Shown here one piece after another: positions 1-7,981 of a stretch of DNA of 51,663 nucleotides; the first letter of the stretch is position 1, and every line of letters begins with the position of its first letter. Where the stretch lies: positions 1 through 51,663 of the forward strand of contig JAEVYX010000014.1 in the NCBI GenBank assembly GCA_023392515.1, written 5' to 3'. Source of the DNA: Bacillota bacterium (GTDB lineage Bacteria > Bacillota > Clostridia > Christensenellales > Aristaeellaceae). A program made the position numbers and the translations under genes. The notes beneath the pieces are model-generated. The model was given only the letters and a program-made list of their open reading frames with translations. It had not been told where the DNA came from and did not search any database.

Positions 1-11
1 TTGGGGTTGTT

Positions 12-54
12 GGGGGGGGGGGGCGCGTTTCGCCCCCCCCGCAGCTGCCTTTTT
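12..54 (+). terminator. G-rich hairpin with T-run, probable terminator of an upstream gene
   Basis: A run of 12 G (12-23) plus CG forms a stem with CGCCCCCCCC (31-40) around a short CGTTT loop, and five T follow at 50-54. It lies before the first gene of the window, so it probably ends a transcript that starts outside. The long G-run is also prone to sequencing error. Confidence 0.55.
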
Positions 55-126
55 CCGCTTTCCGCATGAAAGAGGTAAAAGCATAGGAAAGCGAGTCTTG
101 CTGCACGCAGCGGGGAGGACAAACAC

Positions 127-1632
127 GTGCGCAATGCTTATATTTTGGAAATGACCGGGATTGAGATCGCCTTTCCGGGCGTAAAAGCCTTGGATCAGGT
201 GGACTTCTTTTTGTCAGAGGGGGAAATTCACGCCCTTTTGGGGGAAAACGGCGCGGGGAAATCCACCCTCATTAAATGTTTGACCGGCGTACACCACATG
301 GATGATGGGCAAATCAAGTTTGCAGGTAAAACCATCACCCCTACTACGCCCCAGGCTGCCATAGAAATGGGCATCAGTACCGTGTTTCAGGAAATCAACC
401 TGTGCCCCAATCTAACAGTGGCAGAAAACATATTTGTAGGACGGCAGCCGATGAAACATGGCCTCATCGACTGGCGTGAAATCAACCGCCGGGCAGAAAA
501 GCTGCTGGAGCGGTTTGATGTTCATATTGATGTAACAAGGCCCCTCAGCTTTTATTCCACTGCCATCCAGCAGATGGTATCCATTGTCCGGGCGGTGGAT
601 GTACAGGCGAAGGTGCTTATTTTGGATGAGCCCACCTCCTCCCTGGATGAAAAGGAAGTGCAGAAGCTGTTTTCTGTCATGCGGGAGCTGAAAAATGAAG
701 GCATGGGTATCATCTTTATTACGCACTTTTTGAATCAGGTGTTTGCGGTGTGCGACCGGATTACCGTCCTGCGCAACGGACGCCTGGTTGGAGAATATGA
801 AATTCATAATATTTCCAAGCTGGAGCTTATTACCCAAATGATTGGCAAGGACATGAGCACTATGTTTGATTTGAAGCGCGCACCTCAAAAAGACGAGGCT
901 GGGAACATGCTGGAGGCAGAGCATATCGGCATTCCCGGCAGTGTGGAGGATGTGACGCTGTCTTTAAAATCAGGCGAGATGCTGGGCTTTGCGGGGCTGT
1001 TGGGCTCCGGCCGCACGGAAACGGCAGAAATGCTCTTTGGCATTCAGAAGCCTGTAAAAGGTGCAGTCCGGGTAAAAGGGCGGCAAACTTCCGTGAAATC
1101 CCCCCGGGATGCCATTGCCTGCGGTATGGCCTTTTGCCCGGAAGACCGGAAAAGGGATGGTATTGTAGGAGACTTGTCTGTGCGGGAAAACATCGCTCTG
1201 GCGGTGCAGGGCCGCCGGGGGATTTGGAAGCGGATGCCCATCAAGGAGCAGAAGGACCTGGCGGACAAATATGTCAAGATTCTGGGCATCGCCACACCGG
1301 ACCTGGAAAAAAAGGTAGGCGAGCTTTCGGGCGGCAACCAGCAGAAGGTAATTCTGGCCCGCTGGCTGGCTACAAAGCCTGAAATGCTGATTCTGGATGA
1401 ACCCACCCGGGGTATTGATGTGGGTGCCAAGGCGGAAATTCAAAAACTGATGATTGACATGTGTGCCCAGGGAATGTCGGTGCTATTCATATCCAGCGAG
1501 CTGGACGAGGTTATCCGCTGCTCCAACCGCATTCTCGTCATGCGGGACAGGCAAAAGGCTGGGGAATTCAAAGGGGACGACTGCACCCAGGCCGACATCC
1601 TCAACATGATCGCGGGAGGTGGCGCACAGTGA
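127..1632 (+). CDS. Sugar ABC transporter ATP-binding protein (RbsA/MglA/XylG type)
   Basis: This 501-residue protein has the duplicated nucleotide-binding architecture of monosaccharide importers of the ribose/galactose/xylose class. The first domain has Walker A GENGAGKST (39-47) and Walker B LILDEPTS (164-171), with a degenerate signature. The second has the altered P-loop GLLGSGRTE (290-298), signature SGGNQQ (401-406) and Walker B LILDEPTRG (421-429). That asymmetry is normal for the family. The GTG start sits 8 bases after GGGGAGG (112-118). It overlaps the next permease gene by four bases (GTGA). The solute-binding protein is not in the window and may lie upstream. The substrate cannot be read from the sequence; a five- or six-carbon sugar is likely. 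Confidence 0.93.
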   Translation: MRNAYILEMTGIEIAFPGVKALDQVDFFLSEGEIHALLGENGAGKSTLIKCLTGVHHMDDGQIKFAGKTITPTTPQAAIEMGISTVFQEINLCPNLTVAENIFVGRQPMKHGLIDWREINRRAEKLLERFDVHIDVTRPLSFYSTAIQQMVSIVRAVDVQAKVLILDEPTSSLDEKEVQKLFSVMRELKNEGMGIIFITHFLNQVFAVCDRITVLRNGRLVGEYEIHNISKLELITQMIGKDMSTMFDLKRAPQKDEAGNMLEAEHIGIPGSVEDVTLSLKSGEMLGFAGLLGSGRTETAEMLFGIQKPVKGAVRVKGRQTSVKSPRDAIACGMAFCPEDRKRDGIVGDLSVRENIALAVQGRRGIWKRMPIKEQKDLADKYVKILGIATPDLEKKVGELSGGNQQKVILARWLATKPEMLILDEPTRGIDVGAKAEIQKLMIDMCAQGMSVLFISSELDEVIRCSNRILVMRDRQKAGEFKGDDCTQADILNMIAGGGAQ

Positions 1633-2687
1633 AGCTGGAAAAGCTTTTGCGTTCCAAGGTCACCTGGGCTTTTATGGCTGAATGCCTGATCCTGCTTGTA
1701 TGCCTCATCATTCGGCCGGATTTTTTCAGCATCAGTTACCAGCCCAGTACCGGCATGCTATACGGCAGCCTGATTGATATTTTGAACCGTTCAGCTGAAA
1801 TTACCATTATTGCCATGGGCATGATGCTGGTAATTGCTACCGGCGGAACAGATTTGTCCGTAGGCGCTTTGGTGGCGGTAGCCAACTCCTTTTCCCTTAG
1901 GCTCATGCGGGGAAGCCTTGCCAATATCGTCGGCGATTACACCATGACGCCGTTTATCTGGGTCATTGTACTGCCGCTGCTCGCCTGCATAGCGCTGGGC
2001 GCCTTTAACGGCCTGCTTGTCTCCCGAGGGGGAATGCAGCCTATCATCGCCACATTGATCCTGATGGTGGCAGGCCGGGGTATTGCCCAACTATTCACGG
2101 AAGGGCAGCAGTGGACGATACAATACAAGCCCTTCCAGTTCATTGGCCAGGGGAGCATGCTGTTTTTACCTACTCCGGTCATCTTTTGGCTGATTATTGT
2201 AGGGGTGATCACCCTGCTTACACGGAAGACGGCGCTTGGCCTGTTTGTGGAGTCGGTGGGCGTTAACGCCAGCGCCAGCCGCCTGACGGGCCTGAACGAG
2301 CGGAGGATTAAGCTGCTCGTCTATACCATTTCGGGGCTTTGCGCCGGGATCGCGGGCATGATTTATGGAAGTCGCATCAGCTCCTGCGACGCCAATAACG
2401 CCGGCCTCAACTATGAATTGGATGCCATTTTGGCTGTTGTTATCGGCGGGACCAGCATGTCCGGGGGGAAATTCAACATTCTGGGAACAGTGGTGGGCTC
2501 CATCATCATACGGACCATTACCACATTTGTGTACTATTTCGGCATCGCAGCGGAAGCTACCATGGCCTTTAAGGCGTTGATCGTTGCTGTGGTTATTATC
2601 TTGCAGTCGGAGCCTGTGCGCCAGGCTGTGCAGAGGTATACAAAGCGCCGCAGCAGCATGATGAAAGGAGGTGCCGTCCGTGCTTAA
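1629..2687 (+). CDS. Sugar ABC transporter permease (RbsC/XylH type), first of two
   Basis: A 352-residue hydrophobic protein of the ribose/xylose permease family, with multiple membrane segments and the family motif GGTDLSVGA near residue 75. A second family motif, AVVIGGTSMSGG, is near residue 270. Translation probably starts at the GTG that overlaps the ATPase stop codon (GTGA), giving translational coupling. The reading frame is open further upstream inside the ATPase gene, but that extension overlaps known coding sequence and is not used here. With the next gene it would form a heterodimeric membrane channel served by the ATPase at 127-1632. Confidence 0.92.
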   Translation: MKLEKLLRSKVTWAFMAECLILLVCLIIRPDFFSISYQPSTGMLYGSLIDILNRSAEITIIAMGMMLVIATGGTDLSVGALVAVANSFSLRLMRGSLANIVGDYTMTPFIWVIVLPLLACIALGAFNGLLVSRGGMQPIIATLILMVAGRGIAQLFTEGQQWTIQYKPFQFIGQGSMLFLPTPVIFWLIIVGVITLLTRKTALGLFVESVGVNASASRLTGLNERRIKLLVYTISGLCAGIAGMIYGSRISSCDANNAGLNYELDAILAVVIGGTSMSGGKFNILGTVVGSIIIRTITTFVYYFGIAAEATMAFKALIVAVVIILQSEPVRQAVQRYTKRRSSMMKGGAVRA

Positions 2688-3720
2688 CCCCGTTTCCGAA
2701 AAAAGACGGCGTTCTCTCATGCAGGTGCTGTTCAACCCCAAATACATCATGGTCTATGCTACCATTGGCATTTTTATGGTTATCTATGTGGTGGGGGCAA
2801 TCTTCTTTGGGGATAAAGGGTTCACGACGCTGCGCACCTTTACCACCCTGTTTGTGGACAATGCTTATATTGGCATTTCCGCTGTGGGCATGACCATGGT
2901 GCTGATTACCGGCGGTATCGACCTGTCTGTGGGAGCGGTAGCATCCCTCACCGGCATGTTCATCGCTTACGGGAATGCTGAGCTTGGCATAGATCCCTTC
3001 ATTTGCATTGCTTTTTCCATTGCGATAGGGGTTCTGCTGGGCCTGCTCATGGGTGCCATGATTCATTTTTTGAACGTACCCCCCTTCATCACAACATTGA
3101 TGGGCATGTTTCTTTCCAGAGGCGTATGCGCGCTGATCAGCCGCAACTCCATTGCCATCAAGCATGAGGCTTTCAATGCCCTGGCGGCCTGGAAAATCAA
3201 GGTCCCAGATATCAAGCCCATATCCTACATCAATTTCAATGTGCTTTTGTTCTTTGCTGTACTGCTTCTCGGCATTTTCTTGATGCAAGGGACACGGTTT
3301 GGCCGCAATGTGTATGCAATAGGTGGCAATGAGCAAAGTGCCAAATTGATGGGCTTGCCGGTGGGCCGCACAAAAATGATGGTGTACGCCTTTAACGGGT
3401 TTTGCTCCGCACTGGCCGGGGTGGCCTATGCGCTGTATGTGAAATCCGGCTGGAACTTGAGCCTGCAAGGTGCGGAACTGGATGTGATCTCCTCTGCGGT
3501 CATTGGCGGCACACTGCTCACCGGCGGCGTGGGATATGTCTTTGGCACGTTGTTTGGGGTGCTGCTCAAATCCATCATCCCGGCTTTGATTACCTTTAAT
3601 GGTACATTAAGCTCCTGGTGGGGGCGGATTGCCATTGGGGTGCTGCTGCTTATCTTTATCGGCTTGCAACGGATGGTGGTGGTTTCCACCAACCGCAAAA
3701 AAGGTAAGGCGCGAATGTAG
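2680..3720 (+). CDS. Sugar ABC transporter permease (RbsC/XylH type), second of two
   Basis: A 346-residue membrane protein homologous to the preceding permease. It contains the motif GGIDLSVGA near residue 85 and SSAVIGGTLLTGG near residue 270. Two in-frame GTG codons are possible. The one at 2680 lies 8 bases after AAAGGAGG (2664-2671), whereas the one at 2671 overlaps that site, so 2680 is chosen. The gene overlaps the previous permease by 8 bases. Two different permease genes, instead of one used as a homodimer, suggest a heterodimeric channel. Substrate unknown. Confidence 0.91.
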   Translation: MLNPVSEKRRRSLMQVLFNPKYIMVYATIGIFMVIYVVGAIFFGDKGFTTLRTFTTLFVDNAYIGISAVGMTMVLITGGIDLSVGAVASLTGMFIAYGNAELGIDPFICIAFSIAIGVLLGLLMGAMIHFLNVPPFITTLMGMFLSRGVCALISRNSIAIKHEAFNALAAWKIKVPDIKPISYINFNVLLFFAVLLLGIFLMQGTRFGRNVYAIGGNEQSAKLMGLPVGRTKMMVYAFNGFCSALAGVAYALYVKSGWNLSLQGAELDVISSAVIGGTLLTGGVGYVFGTLFGVLLKSIIPALITFNGTLSSWWGRIAIGVLLLIFIGLQRMVVVSTNRKKGKARM

Positions 3721-3812
3721 TGAATGTTAGCCCTCTCCCTGGGCGTTGCGGGACAGCCGTCCTCCCCCGCGGCGCCCTTTTTCCGTTTTGGGGAGGGGAA
3801 AGGCATGGCGCA

Positions 3813-3841
3813 TTGCGGCAAATCGGGGAATATGGTACAAT
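3813..3841 (+). promoter_or_regulatory. Candidate SigA promoter before the SIS-domain gene
   Basis: TTGCGG (3813-3818) and TACAAT (3836-3841) are separated by 17 bases. A transcript starting just after this would carry the GGAGG at 3879-3883 and the ATG at 3894, which supports that start for the downstream gene. Confidence 0.45.
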
Positions 3842-3893
3842 CTGGCTGGCCCACTTTTTGGAGAACATCAGATACATTGGAGGGAAATTGCCT

Positions 3894-4469
3894 ATGGAAG
3901 GAATGCTTCCCGCCGGGTTTTCCGCTGCCTGCGAGGGGTTGATTGACTGCTTCCGCCGGGGCGGCAAACTGCTTTTGTGCGGCAACGGCGGCAGCGCAGC
4001 CGACTGCGGCCATATCGCCGGGGAATTTTTGAAAAGTTTTCTCTTGCCGAGGTCCTTGCCCGAAGAATTGCTGGACAAGCTTTCTTTTCCCCAGCGGGAT
4101 CAATTGCAAATGGGTCTGCCCGCCATCGATCTATGCAGCCATGGCCCAGCCATGACAGCCATATTAAACGATCAGGGGGGTGAACTGATCTTTGCCCAGC
4201 AGGTAATGGCCTTTGGAAGGCCTGGGGATATGCTGCTTGGCATCTCCACTTCCGGCAATGCGAAAAACGTATCCTTCGCCATGGAAACGGCCAAGGCCCT
4301 GGGCCTCACCACCATTGCTCTGACGGGAAAAACCGGAGGGCGGATGGCATCCCTTTGCGATATCTTGTTGAACGTTGAGGAAACTGAAACCTATTTGGTG
4401 CAGCAGATGCATTTGCATGTGTATCATCAGCTCTGTATTGCCGTGGAAAAGGCCATGTTTCCTGCGTGA
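3894..4469 (+). CDS. SIS-domain sugar-phosphate isomerase-like protein (GmhA-like)
   Basis: The protein (191 residues from ATG 3894) belongs to the SIS family close to phosphoheptose isomerase. It shows CGNGGSAAD near residues 29-37, GISTSGNAKN in the middle and the metal/active-site-like HLHVYH near the end. The frame is open upstream to 3720 and a TTG at 3813 could add 27 residues. ATG 3894 is preferred because GGAGG lies 10 bases before it and a promoter-like sequence covers the TTG. Compared with GmhA there is an insertion of roughly 15 residues after GEFLKSF. It follows the sugar importer, so a role in metabolism of the imported sugar is likely; a heptose-phosphate substrate is only a family-based guess. 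Confidence 0.82.
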   Translation: MEGMLPAGFSAACEGLIDCFRRGGKLLLCGNGGSAADCGHIAGEFLKSFLLPRSLPEELLDKLSFPQRDQLQMGLPAIDLCSHGPAMTAILNDQGGELIFAQQVMAFGRPGDMLLGISTSGNAKNVSFAMETAKALGLTTIALTGKTGGRMASLCDILLNVEETETYLVQQMHLHVYHQLCIAVEKAMFPA

Positions 4470-4495
4470 CTGGCGGAATGAAGTGGGCATAATAA

Positions 4496-4535
4496 GGGCA
4501 GTTGGCCGTGAGACCAACTGCCCAAGCACTTTTTT
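4496..4535 (+). terminator. Rho-independent terminator after the SIS gene
   Basis: GGGCAGTTGG (4496-4505) pairs with CCAACTGCCC (4514-4523) around an 8-base loop, and six T follow at 4530-4535. It lies between converging genes and may also slow the opposing transcript. Confidence 0.8.
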
Positions 4536-4553
4536 GGAAGATCGTTTGTAATG

Positions 4554-5561
4554 TTATACGCCGACAGCCAGCACGCTCAGAACCGCATTGTTGATGGTGA
4601 GGCCCGGCGTGATGTCGATCAGGGAGTTGGTGGAAATGTTCACGGAGTAGGTGTAGAATCCTTCAGGCACAGAATAATCCATAAACTGGAAGCCGAAGGC
4701 TTCTCCTTCCAGAACCACCACGGTGGTGGAGAAGGTGTACGTGGAGCCTACACTGATCGGCGCGCCATTCTCCGCGACACGTTGAATCTGGAAGTTGAGC
4801 GTGACCGAGATGCCAAGGGGGAGATTGATCGCGCTGGTGAAGTTGAGCAGGTTGTTGGTGCTGCCCATGCCCCGGGTGTCGATGTTGGTGGATACGACGG
4901 AAATCGGGGCAGCCAACAGTGTATTGATAATCGGCAGCGGTCCAACGCTGCCGCTATTGGAATTCAATGCTACCTGACGCCGGGGAGGCTCAGGCCTGTA
5001 ATTCGGTTGAGACATTTGATTTTCTACCTCGTTTCTAATGTTGTTTCCGATGCAGTTTTCGGATCTGATGAGGAAATTGCCTTCGCCGCTCCTCAATTCT
5101 TCTTCGCCATATCTGAAATGGCGTGTATCTCTGCCATCGGCTCGGTCGGAGGAATCGCCTTCATCATACCTGAAATGGCGAGCATCTCCGCCTTCGGCCT
5201 GATCTGCGAAATCGTCTTCATGGTTCCAAATGTTTCGTAATTCTAAGTCCTCGTTTTGGTTTGCGGGATTGCTGAATTCGCTATCGGAAAAAGGTCCGAA
5301 ATCGCGTTCGGAATGATTATCGAAGGGCCCTTCGGTATGGTTTTCAAAATTGTCCTGCTCACGGTTCGGCATGTTGTCTTCAGCCGCGCCTGACTCCTGG
5401 CCTGGCATCCGCTGCCATGGCCATTCGTATTCCTGAGCGCCCAACTCCTGGCCTAAAAACGGTCTTGGAGTTTTGCGACGCCGTGAGGAAGACCGGCGGC
5501 GGTATGCGGGAGCGTATTCATCCGCTGCCGCCATGGAATTGTAGCAGCCGCATCTATACAT
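4554..5561 (-). CDS. Hypothetical DUF4489-like protein with charged low-complexity N-terminal half; possible spore-surface protein
   Basis: A 335-residue protein with no signal peptide. Residues about 1-190 are very hydrophilic, rich in D, E, N, R and S, with a repeated D-x-RHFRY unit of about 18 residues. The last 130 residues form a beta-rich domain ending in TINNAVLSVLAV. Its pattern (NIDTRG near the domain start, IQRV in the middle, IPEGFYTYSV-like strand near the end) resembles DUF4489, common in Clostridia, but without that family's usual cysteines. The start at 5561 follows AAAGGTGATC with 8-base spacing; the more upstream in-frame ATG has no such site. A SigK-like promoter precedes it. 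A coat or exosporium role is inference. Confidence 0.6.
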   Translation of the reverse strand: MYRCGCYNSMAAADEYAPAYRRRSSSRRRKTPRPFLGQELGAQEYEWPWQRMPGQESGAAEDNMPNREQDNFENHTEGPFDNHSERDFGPFSDSEFSNPANQNEDLELRNIWNHEDDFADQAEGGDARHFRYDEGDSSDRADGRDTRHFRYGEEELRSGEGNFLIRSENCIGNNIRNEVENQMSQPNYRPEPPRRQVALNSNSGSVGPLPIINTLLAAPISVVSTNIDTRGMGSTNNLLNFTSAINLPLGISVTLNFQIQRVAENGAPISVGSTYTFSTTVVVLEGEAFGFQFMDYSVPEGFYTYSVNISTNSLIDITPGLTINNAVLSVLAVGV

Positions 5562-5608
5562 AATCGTACGATCACCTTTCCAATTAAGTTGGAGAATACT
5601 CTCCAATG

Positions 5609-5638
5609 TAGCTTATGTAATTTGGCCCCCTGTTGTGT
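5609..5638 (-). promoter_or_regulatory. Candidate SigK/SigE-type sporulation promoter, with adjacent inverted repeat
   Basis: On the minus strand the sequence CATAAGCTA (5617-5609) matches the SigK -10 consensus CATAnnnTA exactly. An ACAC lies upstream with a 17-base gap (5638-5635), fitting the short AC-type -35. Directly downstream, TTGGAGA and TCTCCAA (5589-5606) form an inverted repeat with a 4-base centre near the expected start of transcription. Confidence 0.4.
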
Positions 5639-5772
5639 GTTCCGATCAAGGACGATATGACAAATAGGCGCAACTTATCTTTGAAAAGCAGGAAAGGCGT
5701 CTCAAGGCGCCGGATCAAAGGGATCTAGAAATGTGATGAATCGGAAAATTGTATCCTTTTTTGTTGTTTCGC

Positions 5773-5801
5773 TTGACACAAATCAAGAAGCATGATAGTA
5801 T
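5773..5801 (+). promoter_or_regulatory. Promoter of the tRNA cluster
   Basis: A perfect TTGACA (5773-5778) is followed after 17 bases by TAGTAT (5796-5801); a TATAAT three bases further on (5799-5804) would give a 20-base spacer. The first tRNA begins about 80 bases downstream. Confidence 0.6.
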
Positions 5802-5882
5802 AATCCCTGCGGCGAAACAAGGAGCCGGGCCCAAGCATCTTGTAAAGCCTGGCGGATCTTACGAACGGCGAAGGATTCTCTT

Positions 5883-5966
5883 GCGGGCGTGGCGGAATGG
5901 CAGACGCGCCAGACTTAGGATCTGGTGCCGAATGGCGTAAGAGTTCAAATCTCTTCGTCCGCACCA
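5883..5966 (+). tRNA. tRNA-Leu (anticodon TAG)
   Basis: The acceptor strands GCGGGCG and CGTCCGC pair (one G-T), the anticodon stem CCAGA/TCTGG encloses CTTAGGA, and a variable arm is present as in class II tRNAs. The T-arm contains GTTCAAAT and the gene encodes CCA (5964-5966). Reads CUA and related leucine codons. Confidence 0.95.
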
Positions 5967-5986
5967 ATTCCTTCCCGGGAGCATAT

Positions 5987-6061
5987 GCGGTAGTAGCTCA
6001 GTGGTAGAGTGCCACCTTGCCAAGGTGGATGTCGCGAGTTCGAATCTCGTCTACCGCTCCA
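5987..6061 (+). tRNA. tRNA-Gly (anticodon GCC)
   Basis: Acceptor GCGGTAG pairs with CTACCGC. The anticodon stem CCACC/GGTGG encloses TTGCCAA, giving GCC. The T-loop has GTTCGAAT and CCA is encoded at 6059-6061. It is 20 bases after tRNA-Leu and likely in the same transcript. Confidence 0.96.
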
Positions 6062-6063
6062 TT

Positions 6064-6138
<75 letters not shown>

Positions 6139-6172
6139 GCTTTTGGGAAAGATATCCCTCTGCCTTTGAAAA

Positions 6173-6199
6173 AAGTACGGTTTATACCGTGCTTTTTTT
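6173..6199 (+). terminator. Terminator of the tRNA cluster
   Basis: AAGTACGGT and ACCGTGCTT form a stem around TTAT with one G-T pair, directly followed by seven T (6193-6199). Confidence 0.85.
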
Positions 6200-6270
6200 G
6201 TTTATAATAGCGGGGGTTAAGGGATGAAGACGAAGGGAAAATGCATGGCCGGTTTCTGAATGGTGTAAAC

Positions 6271-6299
6271 TGGACAAAATAGGGAAAAAGGGCTACACT
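6271..6299 (+). promoter_or_regulatory. Promoter of the YqeY-like gene
   Basis: TGGACA (6271-6276), 17-base spacer, TACACT (6294-6299), about 32 bases before the start codon. Confidence 0.6.
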
Positions 6300-6331
6300 A
6301 ATTGTGAAACAAATCGCAGGGAGGTTTTGCC

Positions 6332-6778
6332 ATGTCAAAAATAGATGTAGTGCGCGCGGCTATGATGGCCGCACTGAAAAACCAGGAAAAAGCCCGGAAG
6401 GATGCCCTTTCGCTGCTTTTGTCCGCTTTGAAGGCAAAATTTATCGACAAGCGGGCGGACCTGACCGAGGATGAGGAAAACGCCATCATTCTCAAGGAAA
6501 TCCGACAAACCCAGGAAACGCTGGAAAGCGCCCCGGCAAGCCGCACTGACATTATTGAAGAATGCCGGCTGCGCATGGCAGTGTATCAGGAATTTGCCCC
6601 CAAGCAGATGGCTGCGGAAGAAGTCGAGGCGATCATTCGGGAAACCCTTAAGGAATTGGGGATTGAAACGCCTGCCGCAAAGGATAAGGGGCTTATCATG
6701 AAAACCCTTATGCCCAAAGTGAAAGGAAAGGCAGACAGCGGTCTTGTGAATAACCTGGTGTCCGCACTGTTTTCCTGA
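6332..6778 (+). CDS. GatB/YqeY domain-containing protein
   Basis: A 148-residue cytosolic protein of the YqeY family, which resembles the C-terminal tail domain of the GatB subunit of Asp-tRNA/Glu-tRNA amidotransferase. The N-terminal helical part carries KDALSLLLSALKAK and the middle the hallmark QTQETLESA, with a conserved YQEFAPKQM segment. The C-terminal segment GKADSGLVNNLV is the typical family end. Length matches the family. The start follows GGGAGG with good spacing. The biochemical role of stand-alone YqeY proteins is not established; RNA binding is inferred from GatB. It lies directly after the tRNA cluster, which may be chance. Confidence 0.9.
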   Translation: MSKIDVVRAAMMAALKNQEKARKDALSLLLSALKAKFIDKRADLTEDEENAIILKEIRQTQETLESAPASRTDIIEECRLRMAVYQEFAPKQMAAEEVEAIIRETLKELGIETPAAKDKGLIMKTLMPKVKGKADSGLVNNLVSALFS

Positions 6779-6861
6779 GGAAACACGCGATCCATTGTCC
6801 CGGCGATATCCTCTCCCACAGCCGGGATATCTCATGTTCACCTGAAAAGGAGGAGAAAACC

Positions 6862-7971
6862 ATGGCCAAAACAAATGTTGTGGACTGGAAAACCATCGAA
6901 GGCTTTGTAACCGACGCGTTTTGCGGGTATGGCGTTCCCCGGGAGGATGCGAAAATCTGCGCGGATGTGCTGCTGGAGTCTGACCGCCGGGGCATCGAAT
7001 CCCATGGGGTGAATCGCTTTAAGCCGATCTATCTGGACAGGATCAAAGCCGGAATTCAGAATCCGGTGACAAAGTTTGAAATTGTCCGGGAGACGCCTAC
7101 AACCGCCGTGGTGGACGGCCATGACGGTATGGGCCAGGTAATTGGAACGCGGGCCATGGAACTGGCTATCCAAAAAGCTAAAAAGTATGGCATGGGCATG
7201 GTGGCCGCCCGCAATTCCTGTCATTATGGCATCGCGGGGTACTATGCTACCATGGCAACGAAAGCGGGCATGATTGGCATTACCGGCACCAACGCCCGCC
7301 CCTCCATTGCACCTACCTTTGGGGTGGAAAACATGCTGGGTACCAACCCCCTCACCTTCGGCATGCCCACGGATGAGGAATTCCCTTTCGTTCTGGATTG
7401 TGCCACCTCCATCACCCAGCGGGGGCGCATTGAATACTACGACCGCCTGGGCAAACCCACCCCCGCAGGGATGGTTATCGGTCGGGACGGTGAAACCAAA
7501 ACGGATTCAAAAGCCATCCTGAAAGATTTAAACACTGGCCACGCGGCGCTGGCTCCGTTGGGCGGCATTGGCGAGGAATTGGCGGGCTATAAAGGCTATG
7601 GCTATGCCACCGTGGTGGAAATATTGTCTGCAGCCCTGCAGCAGGGGAATTTCTTGCGCGCGCTGACTGGCATCGGCCCCAACGGGGAAAAGATTCCCTT
7701 CCATTTGGGCCACTTCTTTATGGCGATTGATACCGAGGCCTTTATGGGCCTGGATGCTTTTAAGAAGACCTGCGGCGATATTCTGCGGGATTTGCGCGGT
7801 TCGCAAAAAGCCCCTGGACAGGAGCATATTTATACCGCAGGAGAAAAGGAATACATGGTCTGGCAGGAGCGCAAGGACAAGGGCGTTCCCATCAATGACG
7901 CTGTACAGAAGGAACTGATTACGATACGGGATGAATTGGGGTTAAGCAAATACCGCTTCCCCTTTGAGTGA
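6862..7971 (+). CDS. Ldh-family (LDH2/MDH2) malate/lactate/ureidoglycolate dehydrogenase
   Basis: A 369-residue NAD(P)-dependent oxidoreductase of the LDH2/MDH2 fold, unrelated to classical Rossmann malate dehydrogenases. Family marks are the N-terminal ESDRRGIESHGVNR, the catalytic-histidine region ARNSCHYGIAGYY near residue 115, GTNPLTFGMP near 165, and the late ELAGYKGYG segment. The ATG follows AAAAGGAGG. The malic enzyme gene begins 10 bases after its stop codon, so the pair is an operon. The substrate is most likely malate, lactate or another 2-hydroxyacid. With the malic enzyme next to it, a malate-oxaloacetate-pyruvate redox function is the natural inference, but sequence alone does not fix the substrate. 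Confidence 0.88.
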   Translation: MAKTNVVDWKTIEGFVTDAFCGYGVPREDAKICADVLLESDRRGIESHGVNRFKPIYLDRIKAGIQNPVTKFEIVRETPTTAVVDGHDGMGQVIGTRAMELAIQKAKKYGMGMVAARNSCHYGIAGYYATMATKAGMIGITGTNARPSIAPTFGVENMLGTNPLTFGMPTDEEFPFVLDCATSITQRGRIEYYDRLGKPTPAGMVIGRDGETKTDSKAILKDLNTGHAALAPLGGIGEELAGYKGYGYATVVEILSAALQQGNFLRALTGIGPNGEKIPFHLGHFFMAIDTEAFMGLDAFKKTCGDILRDLRGSQKAPGQEHIYTAGEKEYMVWQERKDKGVPINDAVQKELITIRDELGLSKYRFPFE

Positions 7972-7981
7972 GGTTAATAAA

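Noticed and set aside
127..1632. This ATPase as the energy partner of the 22.9-24.7 kb permeases
   Set aside because: It is the duplicated RbsA type, which works with RbsC-like permeases (its neighbours), not with MalF/MalG-like permeases.
4551..5240. Open frame of 229 codons on the plus strand opposite the DUF4489-like gene
   Set aside because: Composition is low-complexity reverse complement. The minus-strand frame has the good ribosome site, promoter and DUF-like domain.
5761..5882. Short protein-like frames just upstream of the tRNAs
   Set aside because: They run into the tRNA-Leu gene and have no ribosome site. The stretch is the promoter and leader of the tRNA transcript.
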